Shown: positions 52,375 to 61,535 of the stretch, piece by piece
How the letters are laid out: every line of letters starts with the position of its first letter
Position numbering within the stretch: the first letter of the stretch is position 1
Assembly: GCF_014534645.1 (NCBI RefSeq)
Contig: NZ_JACVQF010000127.1
Span: 1-64,000, forward strand
Length of the DNA stretch: 64,000 bases
Direction of reading: 5' to 3'
Source of the DNA: Streptomyces griseicoloratus
GTDB lineage: Bacteria; Actinomycetota; Actinomycetes; Streptomycetales; Streptomycetaceae
The notes under the pieces: model-generated
The model's database searches: none
What the model saw: the letters and a program-made list of their open reading frames with translations, nothing else
Told to the model about the DNA's origin: nothing
Translations under genes and position numbers: made by a program

Positions 52375-55300
52375 ATGACCGCAAGAGAAGAGACGGCCGC
52401 TCAGGTCGCCGCGCCGGCGGCCCGCGCACGGCCGTATCTGATCGGCGTACGGCACCACAGCCCCGCGCTGGCCGTCGCCGTGCCCCGACTGCTGGACGCC
52501 GCGGCCGCCGAGGTCGTCTGCGTCGAACTGCCGGCCGACTTCCAGCCGTGGCTGCCGTACCTGGCCGACCCGCGCACCGTCGCGCCCGTGGCACTGGCCG
52601 GCGCCCACCAGGACGGACGGCTGCACTTCCACCCCCTCGCCGACTTCTCCCCGGAGCTGGCGGCGATCCGCTGGGCGCGGGAACGAGGCGCGGAAGTGAT
52701 CTGCTGCGACCTGCCCCTCACGGCCCCGAACTGGTCTGCCGGCCCGGCGAGGGGCGCGGAGGCGACCGGGCCGGGCGGGAACGACCTGTGGGACCGCACC
52801 GTGGAGGTGCTGGCCCCCGGCGGCACCCCCGAGGCCGTGCGCCGCGCCGCCCTCGGCATCGGCTGGGCGCTGCGCCGGGACCAGCGGGCCCGGGGCGGGA
52901 TTCCGGCCCTCGACCTCGCCCGCGAGGCACACATGCGCCGCGCCGTCGCCGCGGCCGGAGAGCGCCGGGTCGCGGCGGTGATCGGCGCCTTCCACGCCCC
53001 CGCCCTGGCCGGCGCCGACGAGCCCCCGGCCCCCGGCACCGGCGCCCTGCCGGACACGGGCCCGGGCTCCCCGGTCGTCACGTCGCTCGTGCCGTACGCC
53101 TTCGCCCAGCTGGACTCCCGTTCCGGCTACCCCGCAGGCGTCCGCGACCCGCGCTGGCAGCAGGCGGCGTTCGAAGCCGCCGGCGATCCCGGCCGGATAC
53201 GCGACGCCGCCGCCCGCCTCATCACCGAACTGTGCCGGGAGATCCGCGCGAGCGGGCACACCGCCGGTACGGGTGAGGCGATCGAGACCCTGCGGCTGGC
53301 CTGCGACCTCGGCACACTGCGCGGCCTGCCCGCACCCGGCCGGAGCGAACTGCTGGAAGCGGTGACGTCCGTACTGGGCCAGGGAGAGCCCCTCGGCCGG
53401 GTCGCGGACGCGGTACTGGTCGGCACGGGCCGCGGCCGCACCGCCCCCGGCACACCCCGTTGCGGACTCGGCCCCTGGGTGGAAGCGGAACTCGCGTCGC
53501 TGCGGCTGCCCGGTCCCGGCGCCCCCGACCGGCGGGAGATCCGGCTCTCGCCGCTCCGCTCCGCCCTCGACGCCCGGCGCGAGATCCTGCTCCAGCGCCT
53601 CAAGGAATGCGGGGCCGGCTACGCCGAGCCGGCCGAGGTGTCCGCCGCCGGGGACGGAAAGGCCCTCACCACCCGCTGGAGCGCGGCCTGGACCCCGGCC
53701 GTCGCCGGCCGGCTGGAACTGGTGGGCGCCAGAGGCGTCACCGCCGCCCAGGCGGCCGACGCCACCCTCCGGGAGCACCACCGCCGCGCGTCGGACGCCG
53801 GCGGAGCCACCCCGGCCCTGCTCATCGACCTGCTGGGGGCCGCGGCCCGGTGCGCCCTGCCCGGCCTGGTCGGCGACTGTCTCACGGAGGCCGCCCGCCT
53901 CCTGCCGGCCGCGGCCACCCTGCCCGAACTGCTCCGTGCCCTGGACGTGTCGGAGTCGATACGCCGGGAGCATCTGCCCGGCACCACCGAGCGCCTGCGC
54001 CTCAGGGCCGCCCAACTCTCCGGCACGCTCCTGGAAGCAGCCGTGCGCGCCCTGCCCGGGCTGGCAGGCAGCGACGAGAAGGAGGACGCCGCCGCTCTCG
54101 TGACCCTGGCCGTCAGGAGCGCCGAGGACCGGCTCGGCCTGCGCCTGGACGGCGAGCTGCGGCGGCTTGGCCGCGACGGCTCCCCGCTCGTCCAGGGCGC
54201 GGCCCTCGCCGCCCGGGTGCTGCTCGGCCTCGACAGCTCGACACTGCTGGGCACCAGGCTCGCCGGCTGGGTCGACACGGCGACGGGACCGGACACCCGG
54301 CACCGGCTGGAGCGCAGGCTCACCGGACTGCTCGTCGCCGCCGCACCGCTGATCGAGTCCGCGCCCACCGCCCTCGACCCGCTGCTGGAGCGCGTCGAGA
54401 CCATGAGCGACCGGAGCTTCCTCGACCGGCTTCCCGCCCTGCGCGGCGGCTTCCGGGCCCTCACACCGGCGGGACGGGGGCGCCTGCTGGCCGCTGTGAC
54501 CGACCGCCTGGGCGACCGGCCCGACCTCCGGCTCACCGCGCCCGCCGCGCTGGTCGGCCGGTGGGCCGAGGCCGACGACGAGGGCCTTGCCGTACTGAGG
54601 GAACTGGGCCTGGCGGACCTGGCGGTCCCCTCGGCACCGGCCTCGCCCGCCGACACCGGGACCGGCGCCCGGGAACCCGCGCACGAGCCCGCACGCGGCG
54701 GCCCGGCGCACGCGGCGCCACGGATCGGTCCCGCCGACCGCTGGCGGCTGCTGCTCGGCCGCGACACGGCGAAACTCCCTCCCGATCTGTGGCCCTACGC
54801 CCGCGCCCTCGACGAGCTGTTCGAGCAGGGCGGTGAGGAGAGCGCGGACGGCAGCGCGCCCGACGGCCGTGCCGAGGGGGCCGGCGACGGGGCACAGGGG
54901 GAGGCGGAGCCGGCCGACGGCACCGGCCCGGACCAGGGCACGGGCGGCCAGGGCCGGGCCTATGCCAGTGCCCGTCACTGGGCGGAGGACCTGGAGGCGC
55001 TCTTCGGCGCGGACATCCGGGAGGAGGTCCTGGGCCGTGCCGTCGCCGACGGCCGCACGGATGTGATCCCTCACCTCGACCCCGGTTCGGTACGTCCCTC
55101 CGTGGAACTGCTGTCCTCCGTGCTGTCGCTCGCCAGGGGCATGCCGGAGCAGCGGGTGGCGAGTCTCCGGCCGCTGGTCAAACGGCTGATCGAGGAACTC
55201 ACCCGGGAACTCGCCACCCGGCTGCGCCCCACGCTGACCGGCCTCACCACGCCCCGTCCCACCCGGTGCCCCGGTGGCCGGCTCGACCTGCCCCGGACGC

Positions 55301-55905
55301 TGCGGGCCAACCTCGCGCACACCCGCCGGCTGGAGGACGGCAGGGTCGAGGTCGTGCCCGAACGGCCGGTCTTCCGGACCCGTACCGCACGGGAGAGCGA
55401 CTGGCGGCTCATCCTCGTCGTCGACGTCTCCGCCTCCATGGAGTCCTCGGTCATCTGGGCGGCGCTCACCGCCGCCGTGCTCGGCGGTGCGCCCATGCTC
55501 TCCACCCACTTCCTCGCCTTCAGCACGGAAGTCGTCGACCTCACCGACCGGGTGGCCGATCCGCTCTCCCTGCTGCTGGAGGTGAAGACCGGCGGCGGCA
55601 CACACATCGCGGCCGGGCTCGCCCACGCCCGCTCGTTGGTGACGGTGCCGAGCCGCACCCTGATGGTCGTCGTGAGCGACTTCGAGGAGGGTTTCGCTGT
55701 CGGCGGTCTGCTGACGCAGACCAGGGCCCTCGTCTCCTCCGGTGTCCAACTGCTGGGCTGCGCCGCTCTGGACGGCGACGGAGCCCCCCGCTACTCCGTG
55801 CCGGTCGCCCGGAGACTCGTCGCGGCCGGTATGCCGGTGGCCGCCCTCAGTCCCCTCTCGCTCGCCCGCTGGGTGGGCGAGCGTCTTCGCGGAGCGACCC
55901 GATGA
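52375..55905 (+). CDS. DUF5682-VWA fusion protein (YehM-YehP type)
   Basis: A 1176-residue protein joining two proteins that are separate in E. coli (YehM and YehP). The N-terminal part starts with YLIGVRHHSPALAVAVPRLL (about residues 19-38) and VCVELPADF, the hallmark of DUF5682, followed by long helical segments. A Gly/Asp/Glu-rich linker (about 818-865) leads to a C-terminal von Willebrand A domain. The MIDAS metal site is intact: DVSAS (D1017, S1019, S1021), a Thr in KTGGGTHIA and an Asp in VVSDFEEG. VWA domains of this group usually work with a MoxR ATPase, which is missing here. Its stop overlaps the SWIM gene start (ATGA). Confidence 0.87.
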   Translation: MTAREETAAQVAAPAARARPYLIGVRHHSPALAVAVPRLLDAAAAEVVCVELPADFQPWLPYLADPRTVAPVALAGAHQDGRLHFHPLADFSPELAAIRWARERGAEVICCDLPLTAPNWSAGPARGAEATGPGGNDLWDRTVEVLAPGGTPEAVRRAALGIGWALRRDQRARGGIPALDLAREAHMRRAVAAAGERRVAAVIGAFHAPALAGADEPPAPGTGALPDTGPGSPVVTSLVPYAFAQLDSRSGYPAGVRDPRWQQAAFEAAGDPGRIRDAAARLITELCREIRASGHTAGTGEAIETLRLACDLGTLRGLPAPGRSELLEAVTSVLGQGEPLGRVADAVLVGTGRGRTAPGTPRCGLGPWVEAELASLRLPGPGAPDRREIRLSPLRSALDARREILLQRLKECGAGYAEPAEVSAAGDGKALTTRWSAAWTPAVAGRLELVGARGVTAAQAADATLREHHRRASDAGGATPALLIDLLGAAARCALPGLVGDCLTEAARLLPAAATLPELLRALDVSESIRREHLPGTTERLRLRAAQLSGTLLEAAVRALPGLAGSDEKEDAAALVTLAVRSAEDRLGLRLDGELRRLGRDGSPLVQGAALAARVLLGLDSSTLLGTRLAGWVDTATGPDTRHRLERRLTGLLVAAAPLIESAPTALDPLLERVETMSDRSFLDRLPALRGGFRALTPAGRGRLLAAVTDRLGDRPDLRLTAPAALVGRWAEADDEGLAVLRELGLADLAVPSAPASPADTGTGAREPAHEPARGGPAHAAPRIGPADRWRLLLGRDTAKLPPDLWPYARALDELFEQGGEESADGSAPDGRAEGAGDGAQGEAEPADGTGPDQGTGGQGRAYASARHWAEDLEALFGADIREEVLGRAVADGRTDVIPHLDPGSVRPSVELLSSVLSLARGMPEQRVASLRPLVKRLIEELTRELATRLRPTLTGLTTPRPTRCPGGRLDLPRTLRANLAHTRRLEDGRVEVVPERPVFRTRTARESDWRLILVVDVSASMESSVIWAALTAAVLGGAPMLSTHFLAFSTEVVDLTDRVADPLSLLLEVKTGGGTHIAAGLAHARSLVTVPSRTLMVVVSDFEEGFAVGGLLTQTRALVSSGVQLLGCAALDGDGAPRYSVPVARRLVAAGMPVAALSPLSLARWVGERLRGATR

Positions 55906-57995
55906 CCCCGACCGGCCCGGACATCCCACTCCCACCGGTCGCACCGGAGGTGGTCGCCTCCGCGGTGGAGGGCCTGACCACCCGGCTGCGCGGCAGGCTG
56001 GACGCGGCCGTGAAAGCCCTGGCCGCCGAGCCCGTCACCGCCGAGGACGGGACCTTCCGCGTCCGCTGCGGCGAGGACACGTGGGTGACCCTGACGCCGG
56101 CCCCCTCCGGCACGGTCACCGAAGCCGACCAGGCCCACTGCACCTGCCTGTTGGCACCACGCTGCCTGCACCGCGCAGCGGTCCTGACCACCTGCCCCCT
56201 CGCCCTCACACCGAACCCCGCCACGGAGGCGTCCCACGCCACCGCCCCGAACGGCGGCCCGGCAGCGAGCACCCACCCGGTCGCCCCCACGGCCCCCGCA
56301 CCGGCCGCCCCGCCCACCAACCCGAGCCGCACCACGGCCCCGCCCCGCACCACGGAGGCGGCCCGCACCACGGAGGCGCCCTGGGCCGCCGACCCGGACC
56401 GTGCCGCCGGTCCGACCCATGGCGCCGGTGCTGACGTCGGCGCCTCCTCGGGCGGCGCCGGTGCGAACCGCGGCGCCGATGTGAACCGCGGCGCCGGCAC
56501 GCTCAGTCGGGCGGAACCGGGGCGGTTCGCGCGGCCCGGGGGCGGGCGTGCTCGCGTTCCGGTGGGTGCTGCCGCCGGTCCCTCCGCCGAGCAGGTCCGT
56601 GCGGCCTCCGGTCTCTGGAGGGTGGCGGCGGCCGTGCTCTCCGCCGGAACGGCCGGCGCGGGTGCGGTCCTGCAGACCGAGCTGCTCCGTGCCGCCCACA
56701 CGGCCCGACTGGCGGGCCTGCACCGCGCGGAGGACGCGGCCCTCGGCGTCGTGCGCGGCGTGCGCGAAGCGCGCGATCCGCACGGTGGCCACAGCCTCCC
56801 CGAGCTGGTCTGCGCCCTGCGCGAACTCCTCCTCGTCACCCGGCGGCTGACGGCGTCCGACCCCGACCCGGCGCTGATCGGCGCCGTGCGCCACCACCAC
56901 CGCCCCGACGGGCCGCTGCGGCTCTACGGCGTCTGCCGCGAAGCGGTCATCGGCCCCGGCGGACTCGGCGGGGTGGTCACCCACTTCACCGACGACGACG
57001 GCCGCTGGTACACGCTCCGCGACGTCGAGCCCGGCGGTCCGGCCCGCGCCCGCCGCGCCGGTACCGCCCATGTCGCCATCCGGTCCTTCCTCAGCGACCA
57101 CCACCGGCTGTCCCGCGGCGGCCTGATCATCTCCGGAGCGGTCGTCTCCCCGGGCGGCCGCCTGCTGCCGGAACGAGGGGTCCGCGCCACCTTCGCCGGC
57201 GGCCGGCCCTGGACCGACGCCGTGCCGGCACCGGCGTTCGCCGAGGGAACGGGGCACGCCCGGCCACTGACCCGCTGTGACGTAGAGATCGCCGCGGCCG
57301 ACGGCGAGGACCTGCTGGTGCGTGTACTGCGGGGCGGAGACGACTCGGCCACGCAGGGACGGCCCGCCCCCGGTCCGCCGGCCCGGCTGGCCCCCGCCCA
57401 CCGCCATCCCGCCCTCGCCCACACCGCCAATCTCCGGCTGCTGGGCGCGTACCCCGGACTGCGTATCCGCGTCATGGGCCGCGTCGACCCCGACCGGGTC
57501 ACGACCCTCCGCCCGCTCGCCGTCGGCCCGGTGCCGGGCAGCGGACCGGCCCTGCGCCTCCCGGACGACTGGCAGGGCCGCGCGGACATCGGCTACGACC
57601 TCCTCCGCAGCGACCACTTCCCGCCGGACGTCCCGAGTCCGTCCCCACCCTCCACCTCCGGCACCTCCGGCACCTCCGCGCCCTCGGCCGACCCACCGCT
57701 CCGGCGCATCCGGCGCCTGGTCGAACTGGCCGTCGCGGGAGGACGCCGGGCCGCCGCCGAACCCGCGCGCGACAGCGGCGGCCACGGCGACGTGGCCGTG
57801 CTGCGCCGGAGCGGACTCGTCACCGGCGCGGAGCTGGTCGCCCGGCTCGGCGCGGTGGCCGCGCACCGCACCCGCGACGTCTTCGGCCGCCTCGACGAGG
57901 ACGACCCGGACCGTTACGCCGCCCAGTGGCTCGCCACGGCCGTCTATCTCGCCGCTGCCGAAGCGGCCCTGGGCCGCGGGACATGGCGCGGGTGA
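55902..57995 (+). CDS. SWIM zinc-finger protein (YehQ-like)
   Basis: A 697-residue protein with an intact SWIM finger, CTCLLAPRCLH (C80, C82, C88, H90), in the N-terminal part. A 110-residue low-complexity linker rich in Ala, Pro, Thr and Gly (about 105-225) follows, then a long domain unique to this family (about 235-690). SWIM fingers bind DNA or proteins. The ATG overlaps the stop of the DUF5682-VWA gene, so the two are tightly coupled. It is the last gene of the operon; E. coli YehQ occupies the matching place. Confidence 0.88.
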   Translation: MTPTGPDIPLPPVAPEVVASAVEGLTTRLRGRLDAAVKALAAEPVTAEDGTFRVRCGEDTWVTLTPAPSGTVTEADQAHCTCLLAPRCLHRAAVLTTCPLALTPNPATEASHATAPNGGPAASTHPVAPTAPAPAAPPTNPSRTTAPPRTTEAARTTEAPWAADPDRAAGPTHGAGADVGASSGGAGANRGADVNRGAGTLSRAEPGRFARPGGGRARVPVGAAAGPSAEQVRAASGLWRVAAAVLSAGTAGAGAVLQTELLRAAHTARLAGLHRAEDAALGVVRGVREARDPHGGHSLPELVCALRELLLVTRRLTASDPDPALIGAVRHHHRPDGPLRLYGVCREAVIGPGGLGGVVTHFTDDDGRWYTLRDVEPGGPARARRAGTAHVAIRSFLSDHHRLSRGGLIISGAVVSPGGRLLPERGVRATFAGGRPWTDAVPAPAFAEGTGHARPLTRCDVEIAAADGEDLLVRVLRGGDDSATQGRPAPGPPARLAPAHRHPALAHTANLRLLGAYPGLRIRVMGRVDPDRVTTLRPLAVGPVPGSGPALRLPDDWQGRADIGYDLLRSDHFPPDVPSPSPPSTSGTSGTSAPSADPPLRRIRRLVELAVAGGRRAAAEPARDSGGHGDVAVLRRSGLVTGAELVARLGAVAAHRTRDVFGRLDEDDPDRYAAQWLATAVYLAAAEAALGRGTWRG

Positions 57996-58004
57996 GCACC
58001 CCGC
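57988..58004. terminator. weak hairpin between convergent genes
   Basis: GCGGGT and ACCCCGC pair with one bulge around GAGC. It spans the SWIM gene stop and lies in the 21-bp gap before the convergent MFS gene. Stem is short. Confidence 0.3.
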
Positions 58005-58016
58005 ACGCCGGGCCGG

Positions 58017-59300
58017 TCAGCGCTCCAGCTCCTTGTGCGCGGTCTCCGGCAACCGCAGGTACACCAGCGAGGACAGCAGGCACAGCACGGCGACGTACCA
58101 GGGGAAGAGCCCGGAGTGGCCCAGCTCCTTGAACAGCGTGCCCACGTACGGGGCCGTGCCGCCGAACAGGGCTACCGTCAGCGAGTAGGGGAAGCCGATG
58201 CCGGCCGCGCGCACCCGGGGCGGGAAGACCTCGGCGTTGACGGCCGCGCTGATCGAGGTGAAGCCGGTCAGCAGGACCATGCCGGCGCACTGCACGATGA
58301 GCAGGACGGCGAAGGAGTCGCGCAGGGCGTGCAGCAGCGGCACGCCGAGCAGGGCGAAGCCGACGCCGAAGAACAGCAGGAGCGGGCGGCGGCCGAATCG
58401 GTCGGAGAGCAGGCCGCCCACCGGCTGGAGCAGGGCGAAGAACGCCAGCGAGACCGTGCCCGCGAGCAGCGCGTCCGACTTCTCGACGCCCGCTTCGAGT
58501 TCGGCGTACGTCGGCAGGTACGACGTCCAGGTGTAGTACGCGATGGTGCCGCCGGCCGTGATGCCGCCGATCAGCAGGGACTCGCGCGGATGGCGGCGCA
58601 GCGCCTCGAACAGACCCGGGCGCGGGGCCCGACGTTGCTCGGCGCTGCGCGTCTCGTCGGCGCCCTGCCGGATCCAGAAGCCGACCAGACTCAGGGCGGC
58701 GCCGAGGACGAACGGCACCCGCCAGCCCCAGCCGTCCATCTGGCTCTCGCTCAGCACCTTCACCAGCAGGGCCGCGATGCCGGACGCGACGAGCTGTCCG
58801 GCGGTCGTCGAGACGTACTGGAAGCTGGAGAACAGGCCCCGGCGACCGGGGCCCGCCGACTCCACGAGGAACGTCGTCGAGGCCGCGAACTCGCCGCCCA
58901 CGGACAGGCCCTGCAACAGCCGCGCGGCGACGAGGACGATCGGTGCGAGGACGCCCGCGGCCGCGTACGTGGGGGTCAGACCGACCAGCAGGCTGCTGCC
59001 GCCCATCAGCAGGATGGTGACCGTCAGCGCGGCGCGGCGGCCGTGCCGGTCGGCGATCGCGCCCATCAGCAGCCCGCCGACGGGCCGCATGAAGAAGCCC
59101 ACCGCGAACACCGCGAAGGTGGACAGCAGCGGCACCAGCGAGTTGTCCGCGCCCTTGGGGAAGACCTGGCCGGCGATGTAGGTGGCAAGGAAGGTGTAGG
59201 CGTACCAGTCGTACCACTCCACGGCGTTGCCCACGGAGGCGGCGAGGAGCTGGCGTACGGGCCGTCGGGTCGGCGGGGAGACCGTGTGCATGCCTGTCAT
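58017..59300 (-). CDS. MFS transporter, metabolite:H+ symporter family
   Basis: A 427-residue membrane protein with 12 predicted helices. It has the family signature GNAVEWYDWYAYTF (N-terminus), loop motif GAIADRHGRRAALT and the second half repeat LLSDRFGRRPLLL. Related carriers take up alpha-ketoglutarate, citrate or other organic acids with protons. ATG 59300 has GGGGATGG upstream; ATGs at 59312 and 59291 are alternatives. It is divergent from the phospholipase gene. No other metabolic partner is visible. Confidence 0.88.
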   Translation of the reverse strand: MTGMHTVSPPTRRPVRQLLAASVGNAVEWYDWYAYTFLATYIAGQVFPKGADNSLVPLLSTFAVFAVGFFMRPVGGLLMGAIADRHGRRAALTVTILLMGGSSLLVGLTPTYAAAGVLAPIVLVAARLLQGLSVGGEFAASTTFLVESAGPGRRGLFSSFQYVSTTAGQLVASGIAALLVKVLSESQMDGWGWRVPFVLGAALSLVGFWIRQGADETRSAEQRRAPRPGLFEALRRHPRESLLIGGITAGGTIAYYTWTSYLPTYAELEAGVEKSDALLAGTVSLAFFALLQPVGGLLSDRFGRRPLLLFFGVGFALLGVPLLHALRDSFAVLLIVQCAGMVLLTGFTSISAAVNAEVFPPRVRAAGIGFPYSLTVALFGGTAPYVGTLFKELGHSGLFPWYVAVLCLLSSLVYLRLPETAHKELER

Positions 59301-59480
59301 GATCGCGACCATCCCCGTGCGGAGGACCCCTCACACCTCACGTACCGACGACCTTCACATGAGGGCCACCGGACCCTTCCCTGACGTTTGGTGCTCCTGG
59401 AACACTCCTTTCGCGCGCATTCCGTCATCACCGGCACCGTCCGGCCGGCCGAACCCCCAAGGCGAGAGGCTCCTCACCCC

Positions 59481-61532
59481 ATGCCCGAAGTCAACCGGCG
59501 CCGCTTCCTCCAACTCGCGGGCGCCACTACGGCGTTCAGTGCGCTGTCCGCGAGCATCGAGCGCGCCGCCGCGCTCCCGGCGAACCACCGCTCGGGGACG
59601 ATCGAGGACGTCGAGCACATCGTCGTCCTGATGCAGGAGAACCGCTCCTTCGACCACTACTTCGGCAAGCTCAGGGGCGTCCGCGGCTTCGGCGACCCGC
59701 ACCCGGTGACCCTCGCGAGCGGCAAGTCGGTGTGGCACCAGGAGAAGGACGGCACGGAGGTGCTGCCCTTCCACCCCGACGCCGACGACCTCGGCATGCA
59801 GTTCCTCGAAGGGCTGCCGCACGGCTGGCCCGACGGACAGGCCGCCTACAACAACGGCCGGTACGACCGGTGGCTGCCCGCCAAGGGCACCACGACCATG
59901 GCGTACCTGACCCGCGAGGACATCCCCTTCCACTACGCCCTCGCCGACGCCTTCACCGTCTGCGACGCCTACCACTGCTCGTTCATCGGCTCCACCGACC
60001 CCAACCGCTACTACCTGTGGTCGGGCCACACCGGCAACGACGGCAAGGGCGGCGGCCCGGTCCTCGGCAACGACGAGCTCGGCTACGACTGGACGACGTA
60101 CCCCGAGCGCCTGGAGCAGGCCGGCATCTCCTGGAAGATCTACCAGGACATCGGCGACGGCCTGGACGCGGCCGGCTCCTGGGGCTGGATCGACGACGCC
60201 TACCGCGGCAACTACGGCGACAACTCGCTGCTCTACTTCAACAAGTACCGCAACGCCGAGCCGGGCGACCCGCTGTACGACAAGGCCCGCACCGGCACCG
60301 ACGTCAAGAACGGCGACGGCTACTTCGACCGGCTCCGGGCCGACGTGAAGGCCGGGAGACTGCCGCAGATATCGTGGATCGCGGCCCCCGAGGCGTTCTC
60401 CGAGCACTCCAACTGGCCCTCGAACTACGGGGCCTGGTACATCGCCCAGGTCCTGGACGCCCTCACCTCCAACCCGGCGGTGTGGGCGAAGACGGCCCTG
60501 TTCATCACCTACGACGAGAACGACGGCTTCTTCGACCACGTCGTGCCGCCGCTGCCGCCGAAGTCCGCCGCGCAGGGCCTGTCCACCGTCGACGTGTCCC
60601 TGGACGTCTTCCCGGGCAGCAGGACCCACCGCGAGGGCTTCTACGGGCTCGGCCCGCGGGTGCCGATGCTGGTCGTCTCGCCGTGGAGCAAGGGCGGCTT
60701 CGTCTGCTCCGAGACGTTCGACCACACCTCCGTCATCCGGTTCATGGAACGCCGCTTCGGCGTGCGCGAGCCCGGCATCTCGCCCTGGCGGCGCGCGATC
60801 TGCGGCGACCTGACCTCCGCCTTCGACTTCTCCCGCGAGGACAGCCGCCCGGCCCGCCTGCCGGACACCGACGCCTACGAGCCGCCGGACCGCGAGCGCC
60901 ACCCGGACTACCGCCCCACCCCGCCGGCCGACCCGGACATGCCCCGGCAGGAGCGAGGGCTGCGCCCCGCCCGCCCGCTGAAGTACGCCCCCTTCGTGGA
61001 CGGCTCGGCGGACCCGGCGACCGGGAAGCTCACGCTCACCTTCGCCTCCGGCCCCCGGGCCGGCGCCGCCTTCCTCGTCACCTCCGGCAACCGCACCGAC
61101 GGCCCGTGGACGTACACCACCGAGGCCGGCAAGACCATCGCGGACACGTGGAACTCGGCGTACTCGGGCGGCTCCCACGACCTGACCGTGCACGGCCCGA
61201 ACGGCTTCCTGCGCGTCTTCAAGGGCCCCGGCGCCGTCGCCGGACCCGAGGTCACCGCACGGCACACCAAGGGGGACGTGGAGCTGACGTTCACCAACAA
61301 GGGCTCCGGCACGGTCCGCCTGCGGCTCGCCGACGCCTACACCCGCCGGACCAGCACCGTCACCGTGCGACCCGGCGCCACCGTGCGGCACACGGCCGGC
61401 CTCCCGGCGGACCGGCGCTGGTACGACCTGACCGTCACCTCCGAGGCCGACCCGGCGTTCCTGCGGCGCCTGGCCGGACACGTGGAGAACGGGCGGCCGG
61501 GAGTGAGCGACCCGGCGATCGCCACGGAGTAG
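59481..61532 (+). CDS. Tat-exported phospholipase C (phosphocholine-specific type)
   Basis: A 683-residue exported phosphoesterase. Tat signal NRRRFLQLAG at residues 5-14. The catalytic domain (about 40-470) has the metal-binding QENRSFDHYFG and the late motifs TYDENDGFFDHV and FDHTSVIRFMERRFG, as in non-haemolytic phospholipase C and acid phosphatase A. Two C-terminal DUF756-type beta domains (about 500-585 and 590-665) are seen in actinobacterial phospholipases C. It would release diglyceride and phosphorylated headgroup in the medium, perhaps for phosphate supply. A second start 31 codons upstream is unlikely. Confidence 0.92.
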   Translation: MPEVNRRRFLQLAGATTAFSALSASIERAAALPANHRSGTIEDVEHIVVLMQENRSFDHYFGKLRGVRGFGDPHPVTLASGKSVWHQEKDGTEVLPFHPDADDLGMQFLEGLPHGWPDGQAAYNNGRYDRWLPAKGTTTMAYLTREDIPFHYALADAFTVCDAYHCSFIGSTDPNRYYLWSGHTGNDGKGGGPVLGNDELGYDWTTYPERLEQAGISWKIYQDIGDGLDAAGSWGWIDDAYRGNYGDNSLLYFNKYRNAEPGDPLYDKARTGTDVKNGDGYFDRLRADVKAGRLPQISWIAAPEAFSEHSNWPSNYGAWYIAQVLDALTSNPAVWAKTALFITYDENDGFFDHVVPPLPPKSAAQGLSTVDVSLDVFPGSRTHREGFYGLGPRVPMLVVSPWSKGGFVCSETFDHTSVIRFMERRFGVREPGISPWRRAICGDLTSAFDFSREDSRPARLPDTDAYEPPDRERHPDYRPTPPADPDMPRQERGLRPARPLKYAPFVDGSADPATGKLTLTFASGPRAGAAFLVTSGNRTDGPWTYTTEAGKTIADTWNSAYSGGSHDLTVHGPNGFLRVFKGPGAVAGPEVTARHTKGDVELTFTNKGSGTVRLRLADAYTRRTSTVTVRPGATVRHTAGLPADRRWYDLTVTSEADPAFLRRLAGHVENGRPGVSDPAIATE

Positions 61533-61535
61533 CGG

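Noticed and set aside
47059-55944. A minus-strand open frame of 2961 codons
   Set aside because: It lies exactly opposite the real genes of the VWA/SWIM operon. The translation is a low-complexity Gly/Arg/Gln/Val mix with no domain, typical of the antisense frame in GC-rich DNA.
46355-57995. A hidden AAA/MoxR ATPase in the operon
   Set aside because: I looked for GxxGxGK(S/T) in all four products and in the gaps and found none.
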